The notes below the pieces were generated by a model. The model saw nothing but the letters and a program-made list of their open reading frames with translations. It did no database searches and had not been told where the DNA came from. The position numbers were made by a program, and so were the translations under genes. A stretch of 60,000 nt of DNA from Tubiluchus corallicola (lineage: Eukaryota; Priapulida; Priapulimorpha; Priapulimorphida; Tubiluchidae), in contig JAQGDQ010000040.1 in the NCBI GenBank assembly GCA_030141605.1, forward strand, positions 188,001-248,000, in the 5' to 3' direction. Of the stretch, positions 1-10,196 are shown one piece after another (position 1 is the stretch's first letter; each line of letters opens with the position of its first letter).

Positions 1-516
1 GTAAACAATATTCTTTATATATTGATATACACAAATTCAAAAATTTTGAAAATACTACGTAATATACATGCACAAGATACGTTGCTTAAGAATGCAAAAG
101 AAATTTAGATAATTTGTATCTCCCATCAAACAAACCTTGCTGTGGGCATATTTGAAGAAAAATGATAGTATAAAGGTACGCATAACAAATTTTCTGTAAT
201 TCACTCAGAAGGACCATTACTCTAGTTGACTAAATCTTTTTGTTTAACTGTGTTTATGTAAAAATTAGTCACTGGATCAATTAGCAGTAAGTTTCAAGTG
301 CTTACTATCGAATAATTTCATTGTTAGTTGTAAAATTATAGCATAGTAGTTCGCCTGGGTACCAATAAGTATTTGAATGTAGCATTTGCCTTATATGGTG
401 TTTTTGCATTTATACATCCATACATATTTTTTGTAACAACAGAAAAGTTTTTTTTACTTTTCAGACATTTTTCACGATGCAGTTTCCTTTAAATAATATA
501 GGTTTCTGTTTTTCAG
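1..516. other. no gene recognised (probable intron or upstream sequence)
   Basis: AT-rich sequence with no sustained open frame. It lies just upstream of a strong splice acceptor ending at 516, so it is probably intron of the + strand gene whose 3' end follows. Confidence 0.3.
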
Positions 517-2025
517 CTGAGGCTAATGCAAAATGAAATTAGCATAGAAGAAATTATTATGGACAGGACACTAAAGGCATGTCCTTTTATATTTTTATAT
601 AATAAAATATAGATCGTATTTAGCATCTGGTTTAGCTGTGACAAAGGCTGATGTATTAGGCATCAAATTACGCAAATTGATATTAAAGGGGAGTCATTAA
701 CGGATAGATATTAAGTCTTGGTCCAGAAACTAAACTACAATAGGACCCTGATTATCCTGACAGTCCGGTTCTAAGAGGTCGAAAAGTTAGGATAATCGAG
801 AATGTTCGGATAAATAGGTTCTTTCACAAAACATTTCTTAGCAAAGCGAGGTGAGAGGTTAGCATGTGCGAAAAACCTCATTTTTGCGTCATCTTCATCA
901 TTAATGTTAAAATAGCTAAAAATTGTGAATCACAGTTTTGTTTTCTTTGTCCAGATTATCGAGGTCCTACTGCGGTCTCTGCAGGTTAATTATGGTCTTT
1001 TTTCTGAATTTTCCATATTTTGCCATGTGCGTTAAAAATTTTACTGGATTCTTATAAAAATAAATGCATTTATTTTTATGAACATCCACCAGTCCGTGCT
1101 AATGTACTATAGTTGATCCTGTTTGACATGCATGTCTATGTGTGATGATGGATGACACGAGTAGTATTTTTACTAAGCTTAGTTTCAAACGCAAAATGTA
1201 TTGCAATTTCTGAATCAGTGAATCGACATTTATGAAATAACTTTTTAATGATTAAAGTCAAACTCAACCCTCACTATAATGTAAGCTTTTACAGCTTAAA
1301 ATCCTACTTTCTGTATGAATATTCAGTTTATTTTATTATAAACTTACTGTAAAACTTTGTTTCTCTTAATTTTTTATCACTTTGTTGTTAGAAGTATTAA
1401 ATTTGAAGAACCGCTTTTTTTTGCATTGCGCGAGACGAATGACATTATGAGTACAGTCACTAAGTCACCAAAGTTCGGTAAACAAGCATCGGTAACCAAA
1501 GACGCTTTCTGTACCTTGTACATTATTCTCACTTACTCGTGCCAAAGACTCGAAACATGGCAATTTTTACGGCAACACGCGCTTGAAATGAACCAGAAAA
1601 AGGTAAGTTATTTAATTTATAAGTTTCTTTTGTTTTATAATAACTATGAATTCTTTGTGTAATCATAATATTGTGTTTAAAAAACTTCAGTGTCTGTTGG
1701 GGTTATGTAGGCCTTTAACTCTGCAGAACCACACAGTGCCTTCAGCTAAATCTTGGTTGCGGTTATTTGACCTGTATAGATATAAATATAGACTAATATG
1801 ACAGAAATGTAAGAATAGTTACTAAACACACGTTTTTGCATGCTTTATTTCCTGACGTTAAGTGAATGTCCATTTATGATATCTAAGAGCAGAGAGCCTT
1901 TTAGAAACTGTATTTTAAGCCTGCTATTGCTAACATTTTTCATGATAAAATTTTCATTTTTCCAGGCATTTTCAGAACGATGTCGTCATCATTATAAACC
2001 AACTCATGGTCTCAAATTTTTATGA
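517..2025 (+). CDS. 3' end of an unrecognised protein-coding gene
   Basis: Two exons are well supported. Exon 1392-1602 follows a pyrimidine-rich acceptor and ends AAG|GTAAGT. The terminal exon 1966-2025 follows an excellent acceptor (ttcatttttccag) and ends in TGA. They join in phase 0, and a poly(A) signal follows at 2185-2190. The joined C-terminus reads through FCTLYIILTYSCQRLETW, QFLRQHALEMNQKK and AFSERCRHHYKPTHGLKFL; it is basic and probably alpha-helical. A third candidate exon, 517-576 (starting LRLMQNEISIEEII), follows a strong acceptor but has only a GC donor (AAG|GCATGT). It ends in phase 0 while the next exon needs a phase 2 partner, so it is uncertain or an exon between them is missed. 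I do not recognise the family. The 5' part may be left of the window. Confidence 0.5.
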
Positions 2026-2184
2026 TGTTTAGCAAATGTTAATGTTATTAGATTGTATGTGTTATTATTATTGGTCATTAGACTACTTGACAAAAGTCTG
2101 TTGCAGTACAAAGTAGTTTATGGCATCTTGGTCAAGTATTGTATTGTAGGCCTAGCATTGTAAAACAAAAATGAGTTTTTTTTC

Positions 2185-2190
2185 AATAAA
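2185..2190 (+). promoter_or_regulatory. poly(A) signal AATAAA
   Basis: Canonical AATAAA 160 bp past the TGA of the terminal exon at 1966-2025, followed by a TGT-rich stretch. It supports that exon being the real 3' end of the gene. Confidence 0.5.
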
Positions 2191-3468
2191 CACTGCACTG
2201 CTTAGTGTGCTTACTCTGTGTGAGCTAATTTTGAAACCAACTTTTCAACCAATACTACTCTGTGTTAGATCAGTTTTCCACACAGACTAATTATTCATAG
2301 AGACTAATTACACTAAACAGTGTAGTAAAAAGTGATGAAATTATTTGGTTTATATGTAGTACACAGCGAATATGTTTTTGTAGGACTCTAATGATTATAT
2401 AAGCTAAAAAATGGCTGTTTATGCCATGCTAACTTTCCTCTCTGGTGTGCATTTTTGGCTATTGTCTCTTAAAGCTCTGTCCTGGAGCCCTTACTTTTTC
2501 TAATTTATCTAATTTGATAAACTTGATGATTTTTAAGTTTCAAATTTACCGTCATATTTTTTAATGGATCCAAATTTGGCCAAGTGTTTATAATAAGAAT
2601 TAAAATAAACTGTATTTTGTACTGTACTGCACTGATTGCTTCATCAACTGACTCAAACTTTAACAGCTTTTTTACTAATGGCTTCTATATTTGACTGAAT
2701 CCATTCATCATAATATTGCTATACAGTGTTCTATTTGTCCTCAACCGTCTATTTACTCTACTGTGACCAACCCCGTCTTCAGTGTTGCTAAATAATCTGT
2801 TCAATGATGCATACGACTGTTTGTAATATAATTATGCACTATAATTTTCAACATTTGTAATTTTGTTAATTAAATTTTTCTTTCTTTGTTATCTATTGTC
2901 CATGAGAGGCTTTATGTTGGAATTCTTTCAGCTGTTAGTCAATCTGTAAATTAGATTAATGTGTAACAGTCTCTACTTGTTTATGTCACCTAAAGCGTCT
3001 TGGATAGTACTGTACCAAGAAAATTAATACCCTTGTTGTTTTACATTTGGTGAATAAGTAGAATATGTTTGGCATTGTTTGCTTAAAGTTAATTGTGTTG
3101 AAAGAGTACACCAAGAATCACTGAGTAGACTTTTCATTGTATTAGAAATAGATTGTTATTTTATAAGTTCAATGTGTTTGCAGTTATTATTATTGTTATT
3201 ACATAGGCTTTTCAGACGGCTTTCTTTCTAAATCTATCCTCAGTATCACAATGTTGTACAGTAAACATGATGACAAGTCTTTGCTTTAAAATGAAGTATT
3301 TATTTTAAATCAAAATCAGGAATTTACCTTCTTTTAGCAGTACTGAGGCAGCTGTTTCAGCTTGTTTTACTCAATTTAACTGCTTAAATTTGCTTGAATA
3401 ACAGGAAAAATAGTAAATTATCATTTAGGCTAATCTATGTTCGCACTCTTAATTTTAGCACTCAGCAA
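2191..3468. other. intergenic, nothing recognised
   Basis: AT-rich sequence between two convergent gene ends. No coding signal, repeat array or RNA gene was seen. Confidence 0.4.
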
Positions 3469-3474
3469 TTTATT
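3469..3474 (-). promoter_or_regulatory. poly(A) signal AATAAA (minus strand)
   Basis: TTTATT on the + strand, AATAAA on the minus strand, about 160 bp past the stop codon of the Gly/Tyr-rich gene. It is the first canonical signal downstream of it. Confidence 0.4.
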
Positions 3475-3631
3475 ATAACATAAGTGTAAGAAGCATCTCT
3501 ATCCATCGAATGTGAATAATAAAAGCACATAACTACGTAGTGTGTAAGTTAAATTATGCATAGCACCTGTAATTTAAGTTCATGTTAAATACTAATGTAA
3601 AACTCAGAAGTGTGCTAAACAGTATATTTTT

Positions 3632-5270
3632 TTACAAGTAGTATCCAGATGGATAGCCGTAACCATATCGCCCATAGCCATAACCATAATCATAGGGATA
3701 ACCATAGCCGTAGGCAGAATATCCAAGATTATAGCCGTAACCTGGACGATAACCACGCCCAACGTATCCAGCTCTGTATCCGTAGGGGTTGTATCCGTAT
3801 GAGTAGTAACCAGCATTTGTAACGGCAAACATCTGTATTTAAATAAAGGTGATACATTAATAATCATTGCTGTTTGCGTTAAGTGCTGCATCCTCTGCAG
3901 TTAAGGACGTTTTTAAGTACGTGTCCTTAAGGATATGTCTAATCAAAAATACTTAATAATTTCATGACTGTGTTGCTAACCATGCAAACTTTATCAGAAT
4001 AATTTTTGGCCGCCGTGGTTTGATACTTGCTTTGGGAAGCATCATTCATAAACCTTGGCTGTTTACCTCTTAGAGGGAAGATGTGCATCTCCAAACATGG
4101 CTGAGATATGCCTGCTGGTTCAGTGGATCATATTAGAGGGTTAGGCTTGATAATGAGTCAGGTTCCAGTCGTGCCCCAAACATTTTGTTAAGTAAAACTT
4201 GTAATTAAGTGTTGGATTCTGGTTTGCAGTGTGCATAATACATATAAAAATCATTCTGGTTTAGACTGTGTAATTTTTGTTGTTGTTGGCTTCATGCTTA
4301 TAATTATAGATTCATAAGATGTGCGTGGATTCTGCAAGGAATTTCTTTATTTACATCAGCAACACAGTGATGCTTCATTTTTTAAAGAAACTTGTATTTT
4401 GAAGTAATCTGATTTATTTCAGTTGAACCTGGCTGTATTGATTCTCGCTGCATTCCTGAGTGTGCGCGTTTGATAAATGCGCAAACTAGTGTATTGCAAA
4501 AATACCATTTGTTTGACAAAATGGTGTAGCCCATTCATCGGGTTACCATTAAAAAGGTTATTCAAAAGCAAACTGAAGTCAATTTATATGCCTTTACAAA
4601 TATTGTAGACTTCACAAATGACTAGTAATTTTATTTAAACACTTATAAAATCTGCCAGGAAAATTTAAACACAGTGACAGTGCTTTAAGGCACAATACTT
4701 TTTCAGTTGGTCAATTAACAATTTTATTCCACAAAATAAAGTATTTTCTTGTAGTTTAAATGAAATTTTACTTACTGCAAGTAAGCCAACAACAACAAGA
4801 GCAATTGCCACGTATGTCTTCATTTTGGCTTGTTTGGCTGTAACAAAATCATTGAGGCTTGAGTCAAAATAAAATTGCTTGTGCAAGATAATTTACTCAG
4901 GTTTTAAAAGTGACAACATACAGTAGTCTTCAATTTACTAACTGAACGATTATTTATGGTTTTAATCAATCATCCCGTTCCTTTCTTTATGCTTGCCATG
5001 AAAATTATATGCATTTTAAAAAAGCATATAAACCTATTTAAAGCCAATTATTTACTGTTTTTAGTATTGCAAAACGTATTTTAATGCAACAATATCAATA
5101 TATAGTTTAAAAACTTTTGTTAATTAAGTACGTATTTGATTAACATGTTCAGGGTCTGCAATTTTCAACTGATACATTAATTTTAACAGAACTGAAAAAG
5201 TCGTGTACTTACATTCAGCTGTTTCCAGGCAACTAGGAAGATGCTTATTGCTCGGCTGGGATGCAGAGGA
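3632..5270 (-). CDS. small secreted Gly/Tyr-rich protein, gene 1
   Basis: Three-exon gene. Exon 1 (about 5270 to 5213) is non-coding and ends AAT|GTAAGT. Exon 2 (4837 to 4776) follows ttttgttacag and encodes MKTYVAIALVVVGLLA, then GTAAGT. Exon 3 (3832 to 3632) follows tttatttaaatacag and ends in TAA. The phase 0 join gives 82 residues: a signal peptide through MFAVTNA, then about 59 residues made almost wholly of Gly, Tyr, Pro, Arg and Ser in GY, GYGY and YGY repeats, with no Cys. The core PYGYRAGYVGRGYRPGYGY recurs in the + strand gene at 18974-19246. Low-complexity Gly/Tyr-rich secreted proteins elsewhere include shell-matrix, adhesive or eggshell proteins and nematode antimicrobial peptides; the sequence does not decide between these. 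The intron at 3833-4775 holds a SINE-like repeat. Confidence 0.72.
4010..4185 (+). mobile_element. tRNA-derived SINE-like repeat
   Basis: Contains a box-A-like stretch (ATGGCTGAGATATGCCTG) and, about 60 bp on, a box-B-like GGTTCCAGTCGTGCC. The same arrangement recurs near 45.2 kb, and the box-A part recurs near 29.9 kb, so this looks like a dispersed Pol III-type SINE rather than a tRNA gene; no cloverleaf can be folded. It lies in the intron of Gly/Tyr-rich gene 1. Confidence 0.35.
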
Positions 5271-5295
5271 ATACTTTTCCCTGTCGCTCGCAGTG

Positions 5296-5305
5296 TTTAT
5301 ATAAG
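5296..5305 (-). promoter_or_regulatory. TATA box of Gly/Tyr-rich gene 1
   Basis: On the minus strand the sequence reads CTTATATAAA, within a locally GC-richer stretch. It lies about 30 bp before the inferred start of the non-coding first exon, which ends with a GTAAGT donor at 5212-5207. A strong TATA box fits a tissue-specific, abundantly expressed secreted protein (inference). Confidence 0.6.
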
Positions 5306-8040
5306 CCCCTATCCGACTTTGACCTGATCTTTACCAAACAAATAATTACAGGTAGAAATTACCTGTGATTGTCGTATGTCATGGACATTCAACAGGCGGC
5401 GAGGGAAAATTGTTTGTGGCTGTTTAACCTCTTAACTGACACACGCGTTGCAAGTGTGTTATTTTAAATAAATATTGTTTGTTTAACCAATGACATGAGT
5501 TTTAGTTTTCATTTTTACAAGTAGAAGTTTGTGATGGTGCAATTAACAATAGGTAGACTGTTTTCACCTGTCCTTTTGTAATCATCTGCAAACATACATG
5601 CAGTTGAATAATTACGGGATAGAAACGTTATGGATCACTACACAAGGAAGAACCGTTATTTCTGCCATGTCACTCCCAGGGAGGAATTAGCTCATGTAGG
5701 GAAATGTATTTGGTCACAAAAAGGTCAGAGGATGAAAACCAGTTACTATTTCATTCGTTCATTACTATTTTATGTATGAATTCATTTATTCATCTATTAA
5801 GTTTTCATTTACTTATTCAATTTAATCACACAGTCATTCATTTATAATTCCATGCGATACTTATTTGCTCGTTATTTATTCTATTTCTTCAACTTTTTGT
5901 ATTTCTATTTTCATGATAATGATAATGATGTTTTTGTCATGCGTCTTTGCCCCTGCTAACCAAGAGACGTCATTGAGGCTACCTCTGATGAAGATTGTAA
6001 GATGTTGGACCACGAGAAACATGCGGCACATGTATGTCTAATTGTCCTACCCTTGCGAGAGTCGAATTCTTGTTTCTAAATGGCCTATATGTGTATGTGA
6101 ATATATATATATGGCTAAGACTACCTGCATGTGTCTAAATATTTTGTGGCGAAAAATGAAATTTTTTATATGCAATATAGGCTCAGTCGCACTTGCCTTT
6201 ATTGGCAATGCACAATTGTATTGTAAGATTGTATTGGCAAGTTGCTTTTTAATATGTTTAGTCCAAACAAACGCTCAAAAACCGACAAACATCGTTAATT
6301 CTCGCTCTCTCTTTCTCTTTTTGCGCAAAAGTTATTTTGCTCTGTCACTGACACGTATACATGTAAGACCTTAATTACTTATAACTACGCAAATTTGTGT
6401 CTCCGTCCTATATGTCGGCCAATACTCATTATGTGATTAAAAGCCTTAATCTGTATTATCCGTCTTAAACGAGAATTTATTATTATAATAGGAAACTGAA
6501 GAATTTCGAACTAATTATTTTAACACTGTGTAATTGCGTTTGTTAATAATATCTTAAAATCACCGAACGTTACTAAATAGCCACCCAAGGTCGAATTTTA
6601 TGGTCGCAAACAACAAAATTTTTTCGAAATTGCTTTTCTAATAATCGTGAAGGTTAATTATTATTCCCCTTTTATTATTAGCGGCTTTTTCTAATTGATT
6701 AATCGCTGCGTTAACAAATTTTTTACAGAGTTTGACTTCCCATCCAAACGTTTCAGTCATTTTCGTCATTATTATCAGAGTTTTTCTAAAATTAAAATTC
6801 GGTATTGTAAATTTTTTTGTATGTGAACTGTAGATAGCAACTATCGCTTTTTAATGAAAGTTTCATATTTCCGTAACAATTATTTTTACAATACAGTATA
6901 TAATTTTAATTTTCAGAAACCACAGATTCATGGAAATGAATCTAAAGCAGAAATGATGAATGTTTTATGAAGTAACGCTTTACTAGAATCATAAATGATA
7001 GAAAATGTGTTGAAGTTAGTGATGTGTCAGAGTTATTTTAAACTGCTTAATTTTGTAGCAGCTTTTGCTATCATAATTACAATAGTTAGTATTTTCCAGT
7101 GTTTACTTTTAGAATTAACGCTGCCTTTGAAAGTTATTAATATTTCAGTTATAATGATACTCCTCCTATACAGATTGAACTGATGGTATCAGTATGTTTA
7201 CCATGCTATCATATTCTGATGCACAGGGCGAGAAGAGTAGTTGACTGTGATTGTGTGCGCTTGGCGAACGAAATTAATAAGCAATTTTGTCACAATTAGT
7301 AAATGGATGGCGATCACTAAGAATATCGTTTGTCGCCATATTATGTTGTTGAAGGAGGATGTGTGCGTACATCCGAACGTAACTTTGACGTACCTCTTTA
7401 ACGTTTAGTATCTCGTCTTAGATTATCACATTGAGGCTGGGCTTCGGTTCTGCTACAGTCGTCAATGCAGTAAGTAGGTCTGGGTACTCGTATCACGAGA
7501 CCCCGCTAGCTAAGGCCAAAAGTAATAAAATCTGATCGTATCGGATTGAAAAAGCTATATACCAGACATCGGTGGTTGCTTCGATAGCATGCAGGATCGT
7601 TCGATTGTTGTGGTCATAAAGACCATCATGACCATGGGTTAGACATGCTATCAGTTGATACGTTTTTATTCGTCCCTTTTATAAAATGTACTTTGCTTCC
7701 TTTTTTTGGCCCAGCTCAAAGAATTAAAATAATTTCTCTTTTGTGAAATCGCATTAGTTTGTGAAACGAACGAACGTCTTATTAGCGCTACGACCCTGAA
7801 AATGCCGGCAATAATCTGTTTTCAGATTATTTTTTATTTAATTTATGTTCTGCACAACATTATCGATACATCTCTTTTGGTTTACCTCAGCATGCACAAC
7901 TCCCAAGTGCTGAAATTTTGCATCGCGGAAATTTTGCGCAAAAACTTTTCTCAAACAAAACACGTAGGAGAAGTCGAAGAAGAACAATAATTGAATTTAC
8001 GTAACGTATAGTGTTAGCTAGCATGTTATTTAAAGATAGT
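5306..8040. other. intergenic, no gene supported
   Basis: AT-rich sequence from the gene 1 promoter to the retrotransposon. Open frames at 6042-6374 and 7802-7990 have no splice or coding support. The GC content rises at about 7200-7620, which may be the 5' UTR or internal promoter of the retrotransposon, but no 5' junction or target-site duplication was found. Confidence 0.3.
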
Positions 8041-8155
8041 GAAAAGTAACTATAAAGTCTGTTTGGTACAGAAAATCTATTATTCTATGGTGAACATTTT
8101 ATATTAAATATAAATATTTAATGTGAAAGTTAATAGTGGACACAAGTTACATGAT

Positions 8156-10081
8156 ATGGCAAATTCAACTAAATCAGCTGACATTGGTAAGGTTACGATT
8201 CCACTATTAAGAGAAAAACTATATGAATCATTCCCGAATCAAATCACTATAAATGAGCACGTTGATGACACAGGCAGTGTAACAGTAAGAGGAGAGGAGT
8301 TACACAACTTGGTGTATGGCATGACGTATGCAATGAATATTCTAGAACCGAGGGCGAAAGTAACTGTGACCAGTAATGAACAGAAACAGTATTCAAGTTA
8401 CAAATTAAGCGTCTCAAGAAAAGTTACTATGATGTACATTAACAATGATAATGGTACAGTACAAATAACTAACGGCTGTTACCTAAAGTGGTGTTGGGAA
8501 AATTTGTGTGAATTTCTGAAACTGGCACAACGTCATCATCAAATCTACACTCAGGATAATATTATTCTCCATAGTGAAACGGAATATCCTAGTGCGATAC
8601 AGTTAAACTCACCCACACTTGATTATGTAATGAAAGACTCTCTCTCAGACACTGATGGTAATGAAGCTCATAACGTAAAAACATTAAGGCGTCGAACATG
8701 CCTATTTCAACCAAATTTAGACCTAGGATTTGACAATAGAGACGCACTACAAAACCAACTAGAAAAGCTAAATGAGCTAATTCTGAACCAGAATATTAGG
8801 CTAAGGAAAATCGAAGATGCCTTAAGTGCAAAGCCTAGACCATCTATAAATGTCGAAACACAGACGGATAACAGCGTACTAGAAAAGACAGACACGTATG
8901 GCAGAAAAACCGATGACAGAGACAATGTGCATAAGACCAACATTAGCGAGATGCGACATAATCCTACACCAAAAACTCTGAATGCTGCGACAGAGACCCT
9001 CATTTTAGGTGATTCGAGAACCAGATATCTAAACCCACAAGACATTTGCAGAAACATTCAAGTACACTCTTATAGGGGAATTACTATGGAGGAACTCAAA
9101 GAACTTGTTGCGACACAGTATCCTGCAAAAAAGATTGAAAGTGTCATTCTGACATGTGGAGTTAACGACATTAAACAAGCACTGGAGAGAACTCAATTTC
9201 AAGGCTCGGAATCATGCCAGCAAGAGGAAGAAATGGTTGCCGATTTAATCTGGAACACCAAGGACTGTATAGGTAATATTAAAGCAAAATTTGACTGTTG
9301 TAACATATTTGTTTGTAATATCCCCACGCTTAAATCAAATAAGTACGCACAGGCTAAAGTAATTGATATCGCAAAGGCAAATTCAAGCATTCGCTCGTAC
9401 AATGACCAGTTGCTTAATATGATTGAAAAATCAGAATTAGATGACGTCAAAATTTGTGATTTAGTTAGCCATTTCACAGATGAAAACTTAATGGCTAGAG
9501 ATGGCTTGCATTTTAGTAGGCTGGGGGTCAGCAAGTTAACAGAACGTATGAAATTGTGTATAAATGACAAAGATCGTTGGTACAGAGCGAAAAAAAGCAA
9601 CAGCTATCACGTATCTAGAGTACCTTCTGTAGAAAACAGTAATTTTAGGCCGTCAACTTATGCTAATGCAGTAAATGGGCCTTGTCCTATAAACGTGTCG
9701 AAGCCTGGCCTACTGCCGACCCCGTTTACAACAGATAATAGGTCATTAACTACTAGGCCCACAAGCATTACAACACCTGCAATTAGTACAAACCACTTCA
9801 ATGAGAAACCAGAACTTGTGAATAGGCCTAGCTCGTTTGTATTGAGCACCTCGTATTGTGCAGACAATAACAAGGACTCTTCTAACGCCGGTCAAATAAT
9901 GCACGAAGATGCTAGGTCTTCACATACAGATAATGAAAACACGGGATACACGAGAAGCGCAAACCAACACGATTTTGCAAACACGGAACCCTATATACAA
10001 AACAATCAGATTAAAAAGCAAGGTGAACTAAAAAAGGCCTTTAAAACACTGATGCGTGAACTCGTTGCTAAGGTCATATAG
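8156..10081 (+). CDS. retrotransposon ORF1 protein with SGNH/GDSL hydrolase domain
   Basis: 641 residues from the ATG at 8156; the frame is open 11 codons further upstream but without an ATG. Residues about 1-125 form an unrecognised folded region. A short coiled coil lies at about 200-225 (LQNQLEKLNELILNQN). The SGNH hydrolase core follows: ILGDSRTRYL with nucleophile Ser287, CGVNDIK with Asn337, and DGLHFSRLG with Asp449 and His452, so all the catalytic residues are present. The last 130 residues are Ser/Thr/Asn-rich with a basic end. Esterase domains in ORF1 are known in CR1-group elements, where ORF1p is thought to bind RNA and perhaps act on lipids. No CCHC zinc knuckle is visible. ORF2 begins 115 bp downstream in another frame. 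Confidence 0.85.
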   Translation: MANSTKSADIGKVTIPLLREKLYESFPNQITINEHVDDTGSVTVRGEELHNLVYGMTYAMNILEPRAKVTVTSNEQKQYSSYKLSVSRKVTMMYINNDNGTVQITNGCYLKWCWENLCEFLKLAQRHHQIYTQDNIILHSETEYPSAIQLNSPTLDYVMKDSLSDTDGNEAHNVKTLRRRTCLFQPNLDLGFDNRDALQNQLEKLNELILNQNIRLRKIEDALSAKPRPSINVETQTDNSVLEKTDTYGRKTDDRDNVHKTNISEMRHNPTPKTLNAATETLILGDSRTRYLNPQDICRNIQVHSYRGITMEELKELVATQYPAKKIESVILTCGVNDIKQALERTQFQGSESCQQEEEMVADLIWNTKDCIGNIKAKFDCCNIFVCNIPTLKSNKYAQAKVIDIAKANSSIRSYNDQLLNMIEKSELDDVKICDLVSHFTDENLMARDGLHFSRLGVSKLTERMKLCINDKDRWYRAKKSNSYHVSRVPSVENSNFRPSTYANAVNGPCPINVSKPGLLPTPFTTDNRSLTTRPTSITTPAISTNHFNEKPELVNRPSSFVLSTSYCADNNKDSSNAGQIMHEDARSSHTDNENTGYTRSANQHDFANTEPYIQNNQIKKQGELKKAFKTLMRELVAKVI

Positions 10082-10196
10082 AAATATACAGCACGCATAA
10101 TTAGAACCCCAGAATAAAATATAAAGTATTCTCGTACTAATAAATGTACACAAAGCTGTTTTTATCATTTTACTGTTTATATATTTTATCTAAATA

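Noticed and set aside
3604-3891. Thr/Asp/Ile-rich minus strand frame overlapping Gly/Tyr-rich gene 1
   Set aside because: It crosses the splice acceptor of exon 3 and is out of frame with the signal-peptide exon; the GY-rich frame joins in phase.
6042-6374. 110-codon + strand frame
   Set aside because: No splice sites, signal peptide logic, motif or poly(A) signal; base composition like the surrounding intergenic DNA.
7802-7990. 62-codon hydrophobic frame upstream of ORF1
   Set aside because: Could be chance or part of the retrotransposon 5' UTR; no evidence that it is translated.
8707-9873. Antisense open frames across ORF1 of the retrotransposon
   Set aside because: Shadows of the ORF1 coding frame.
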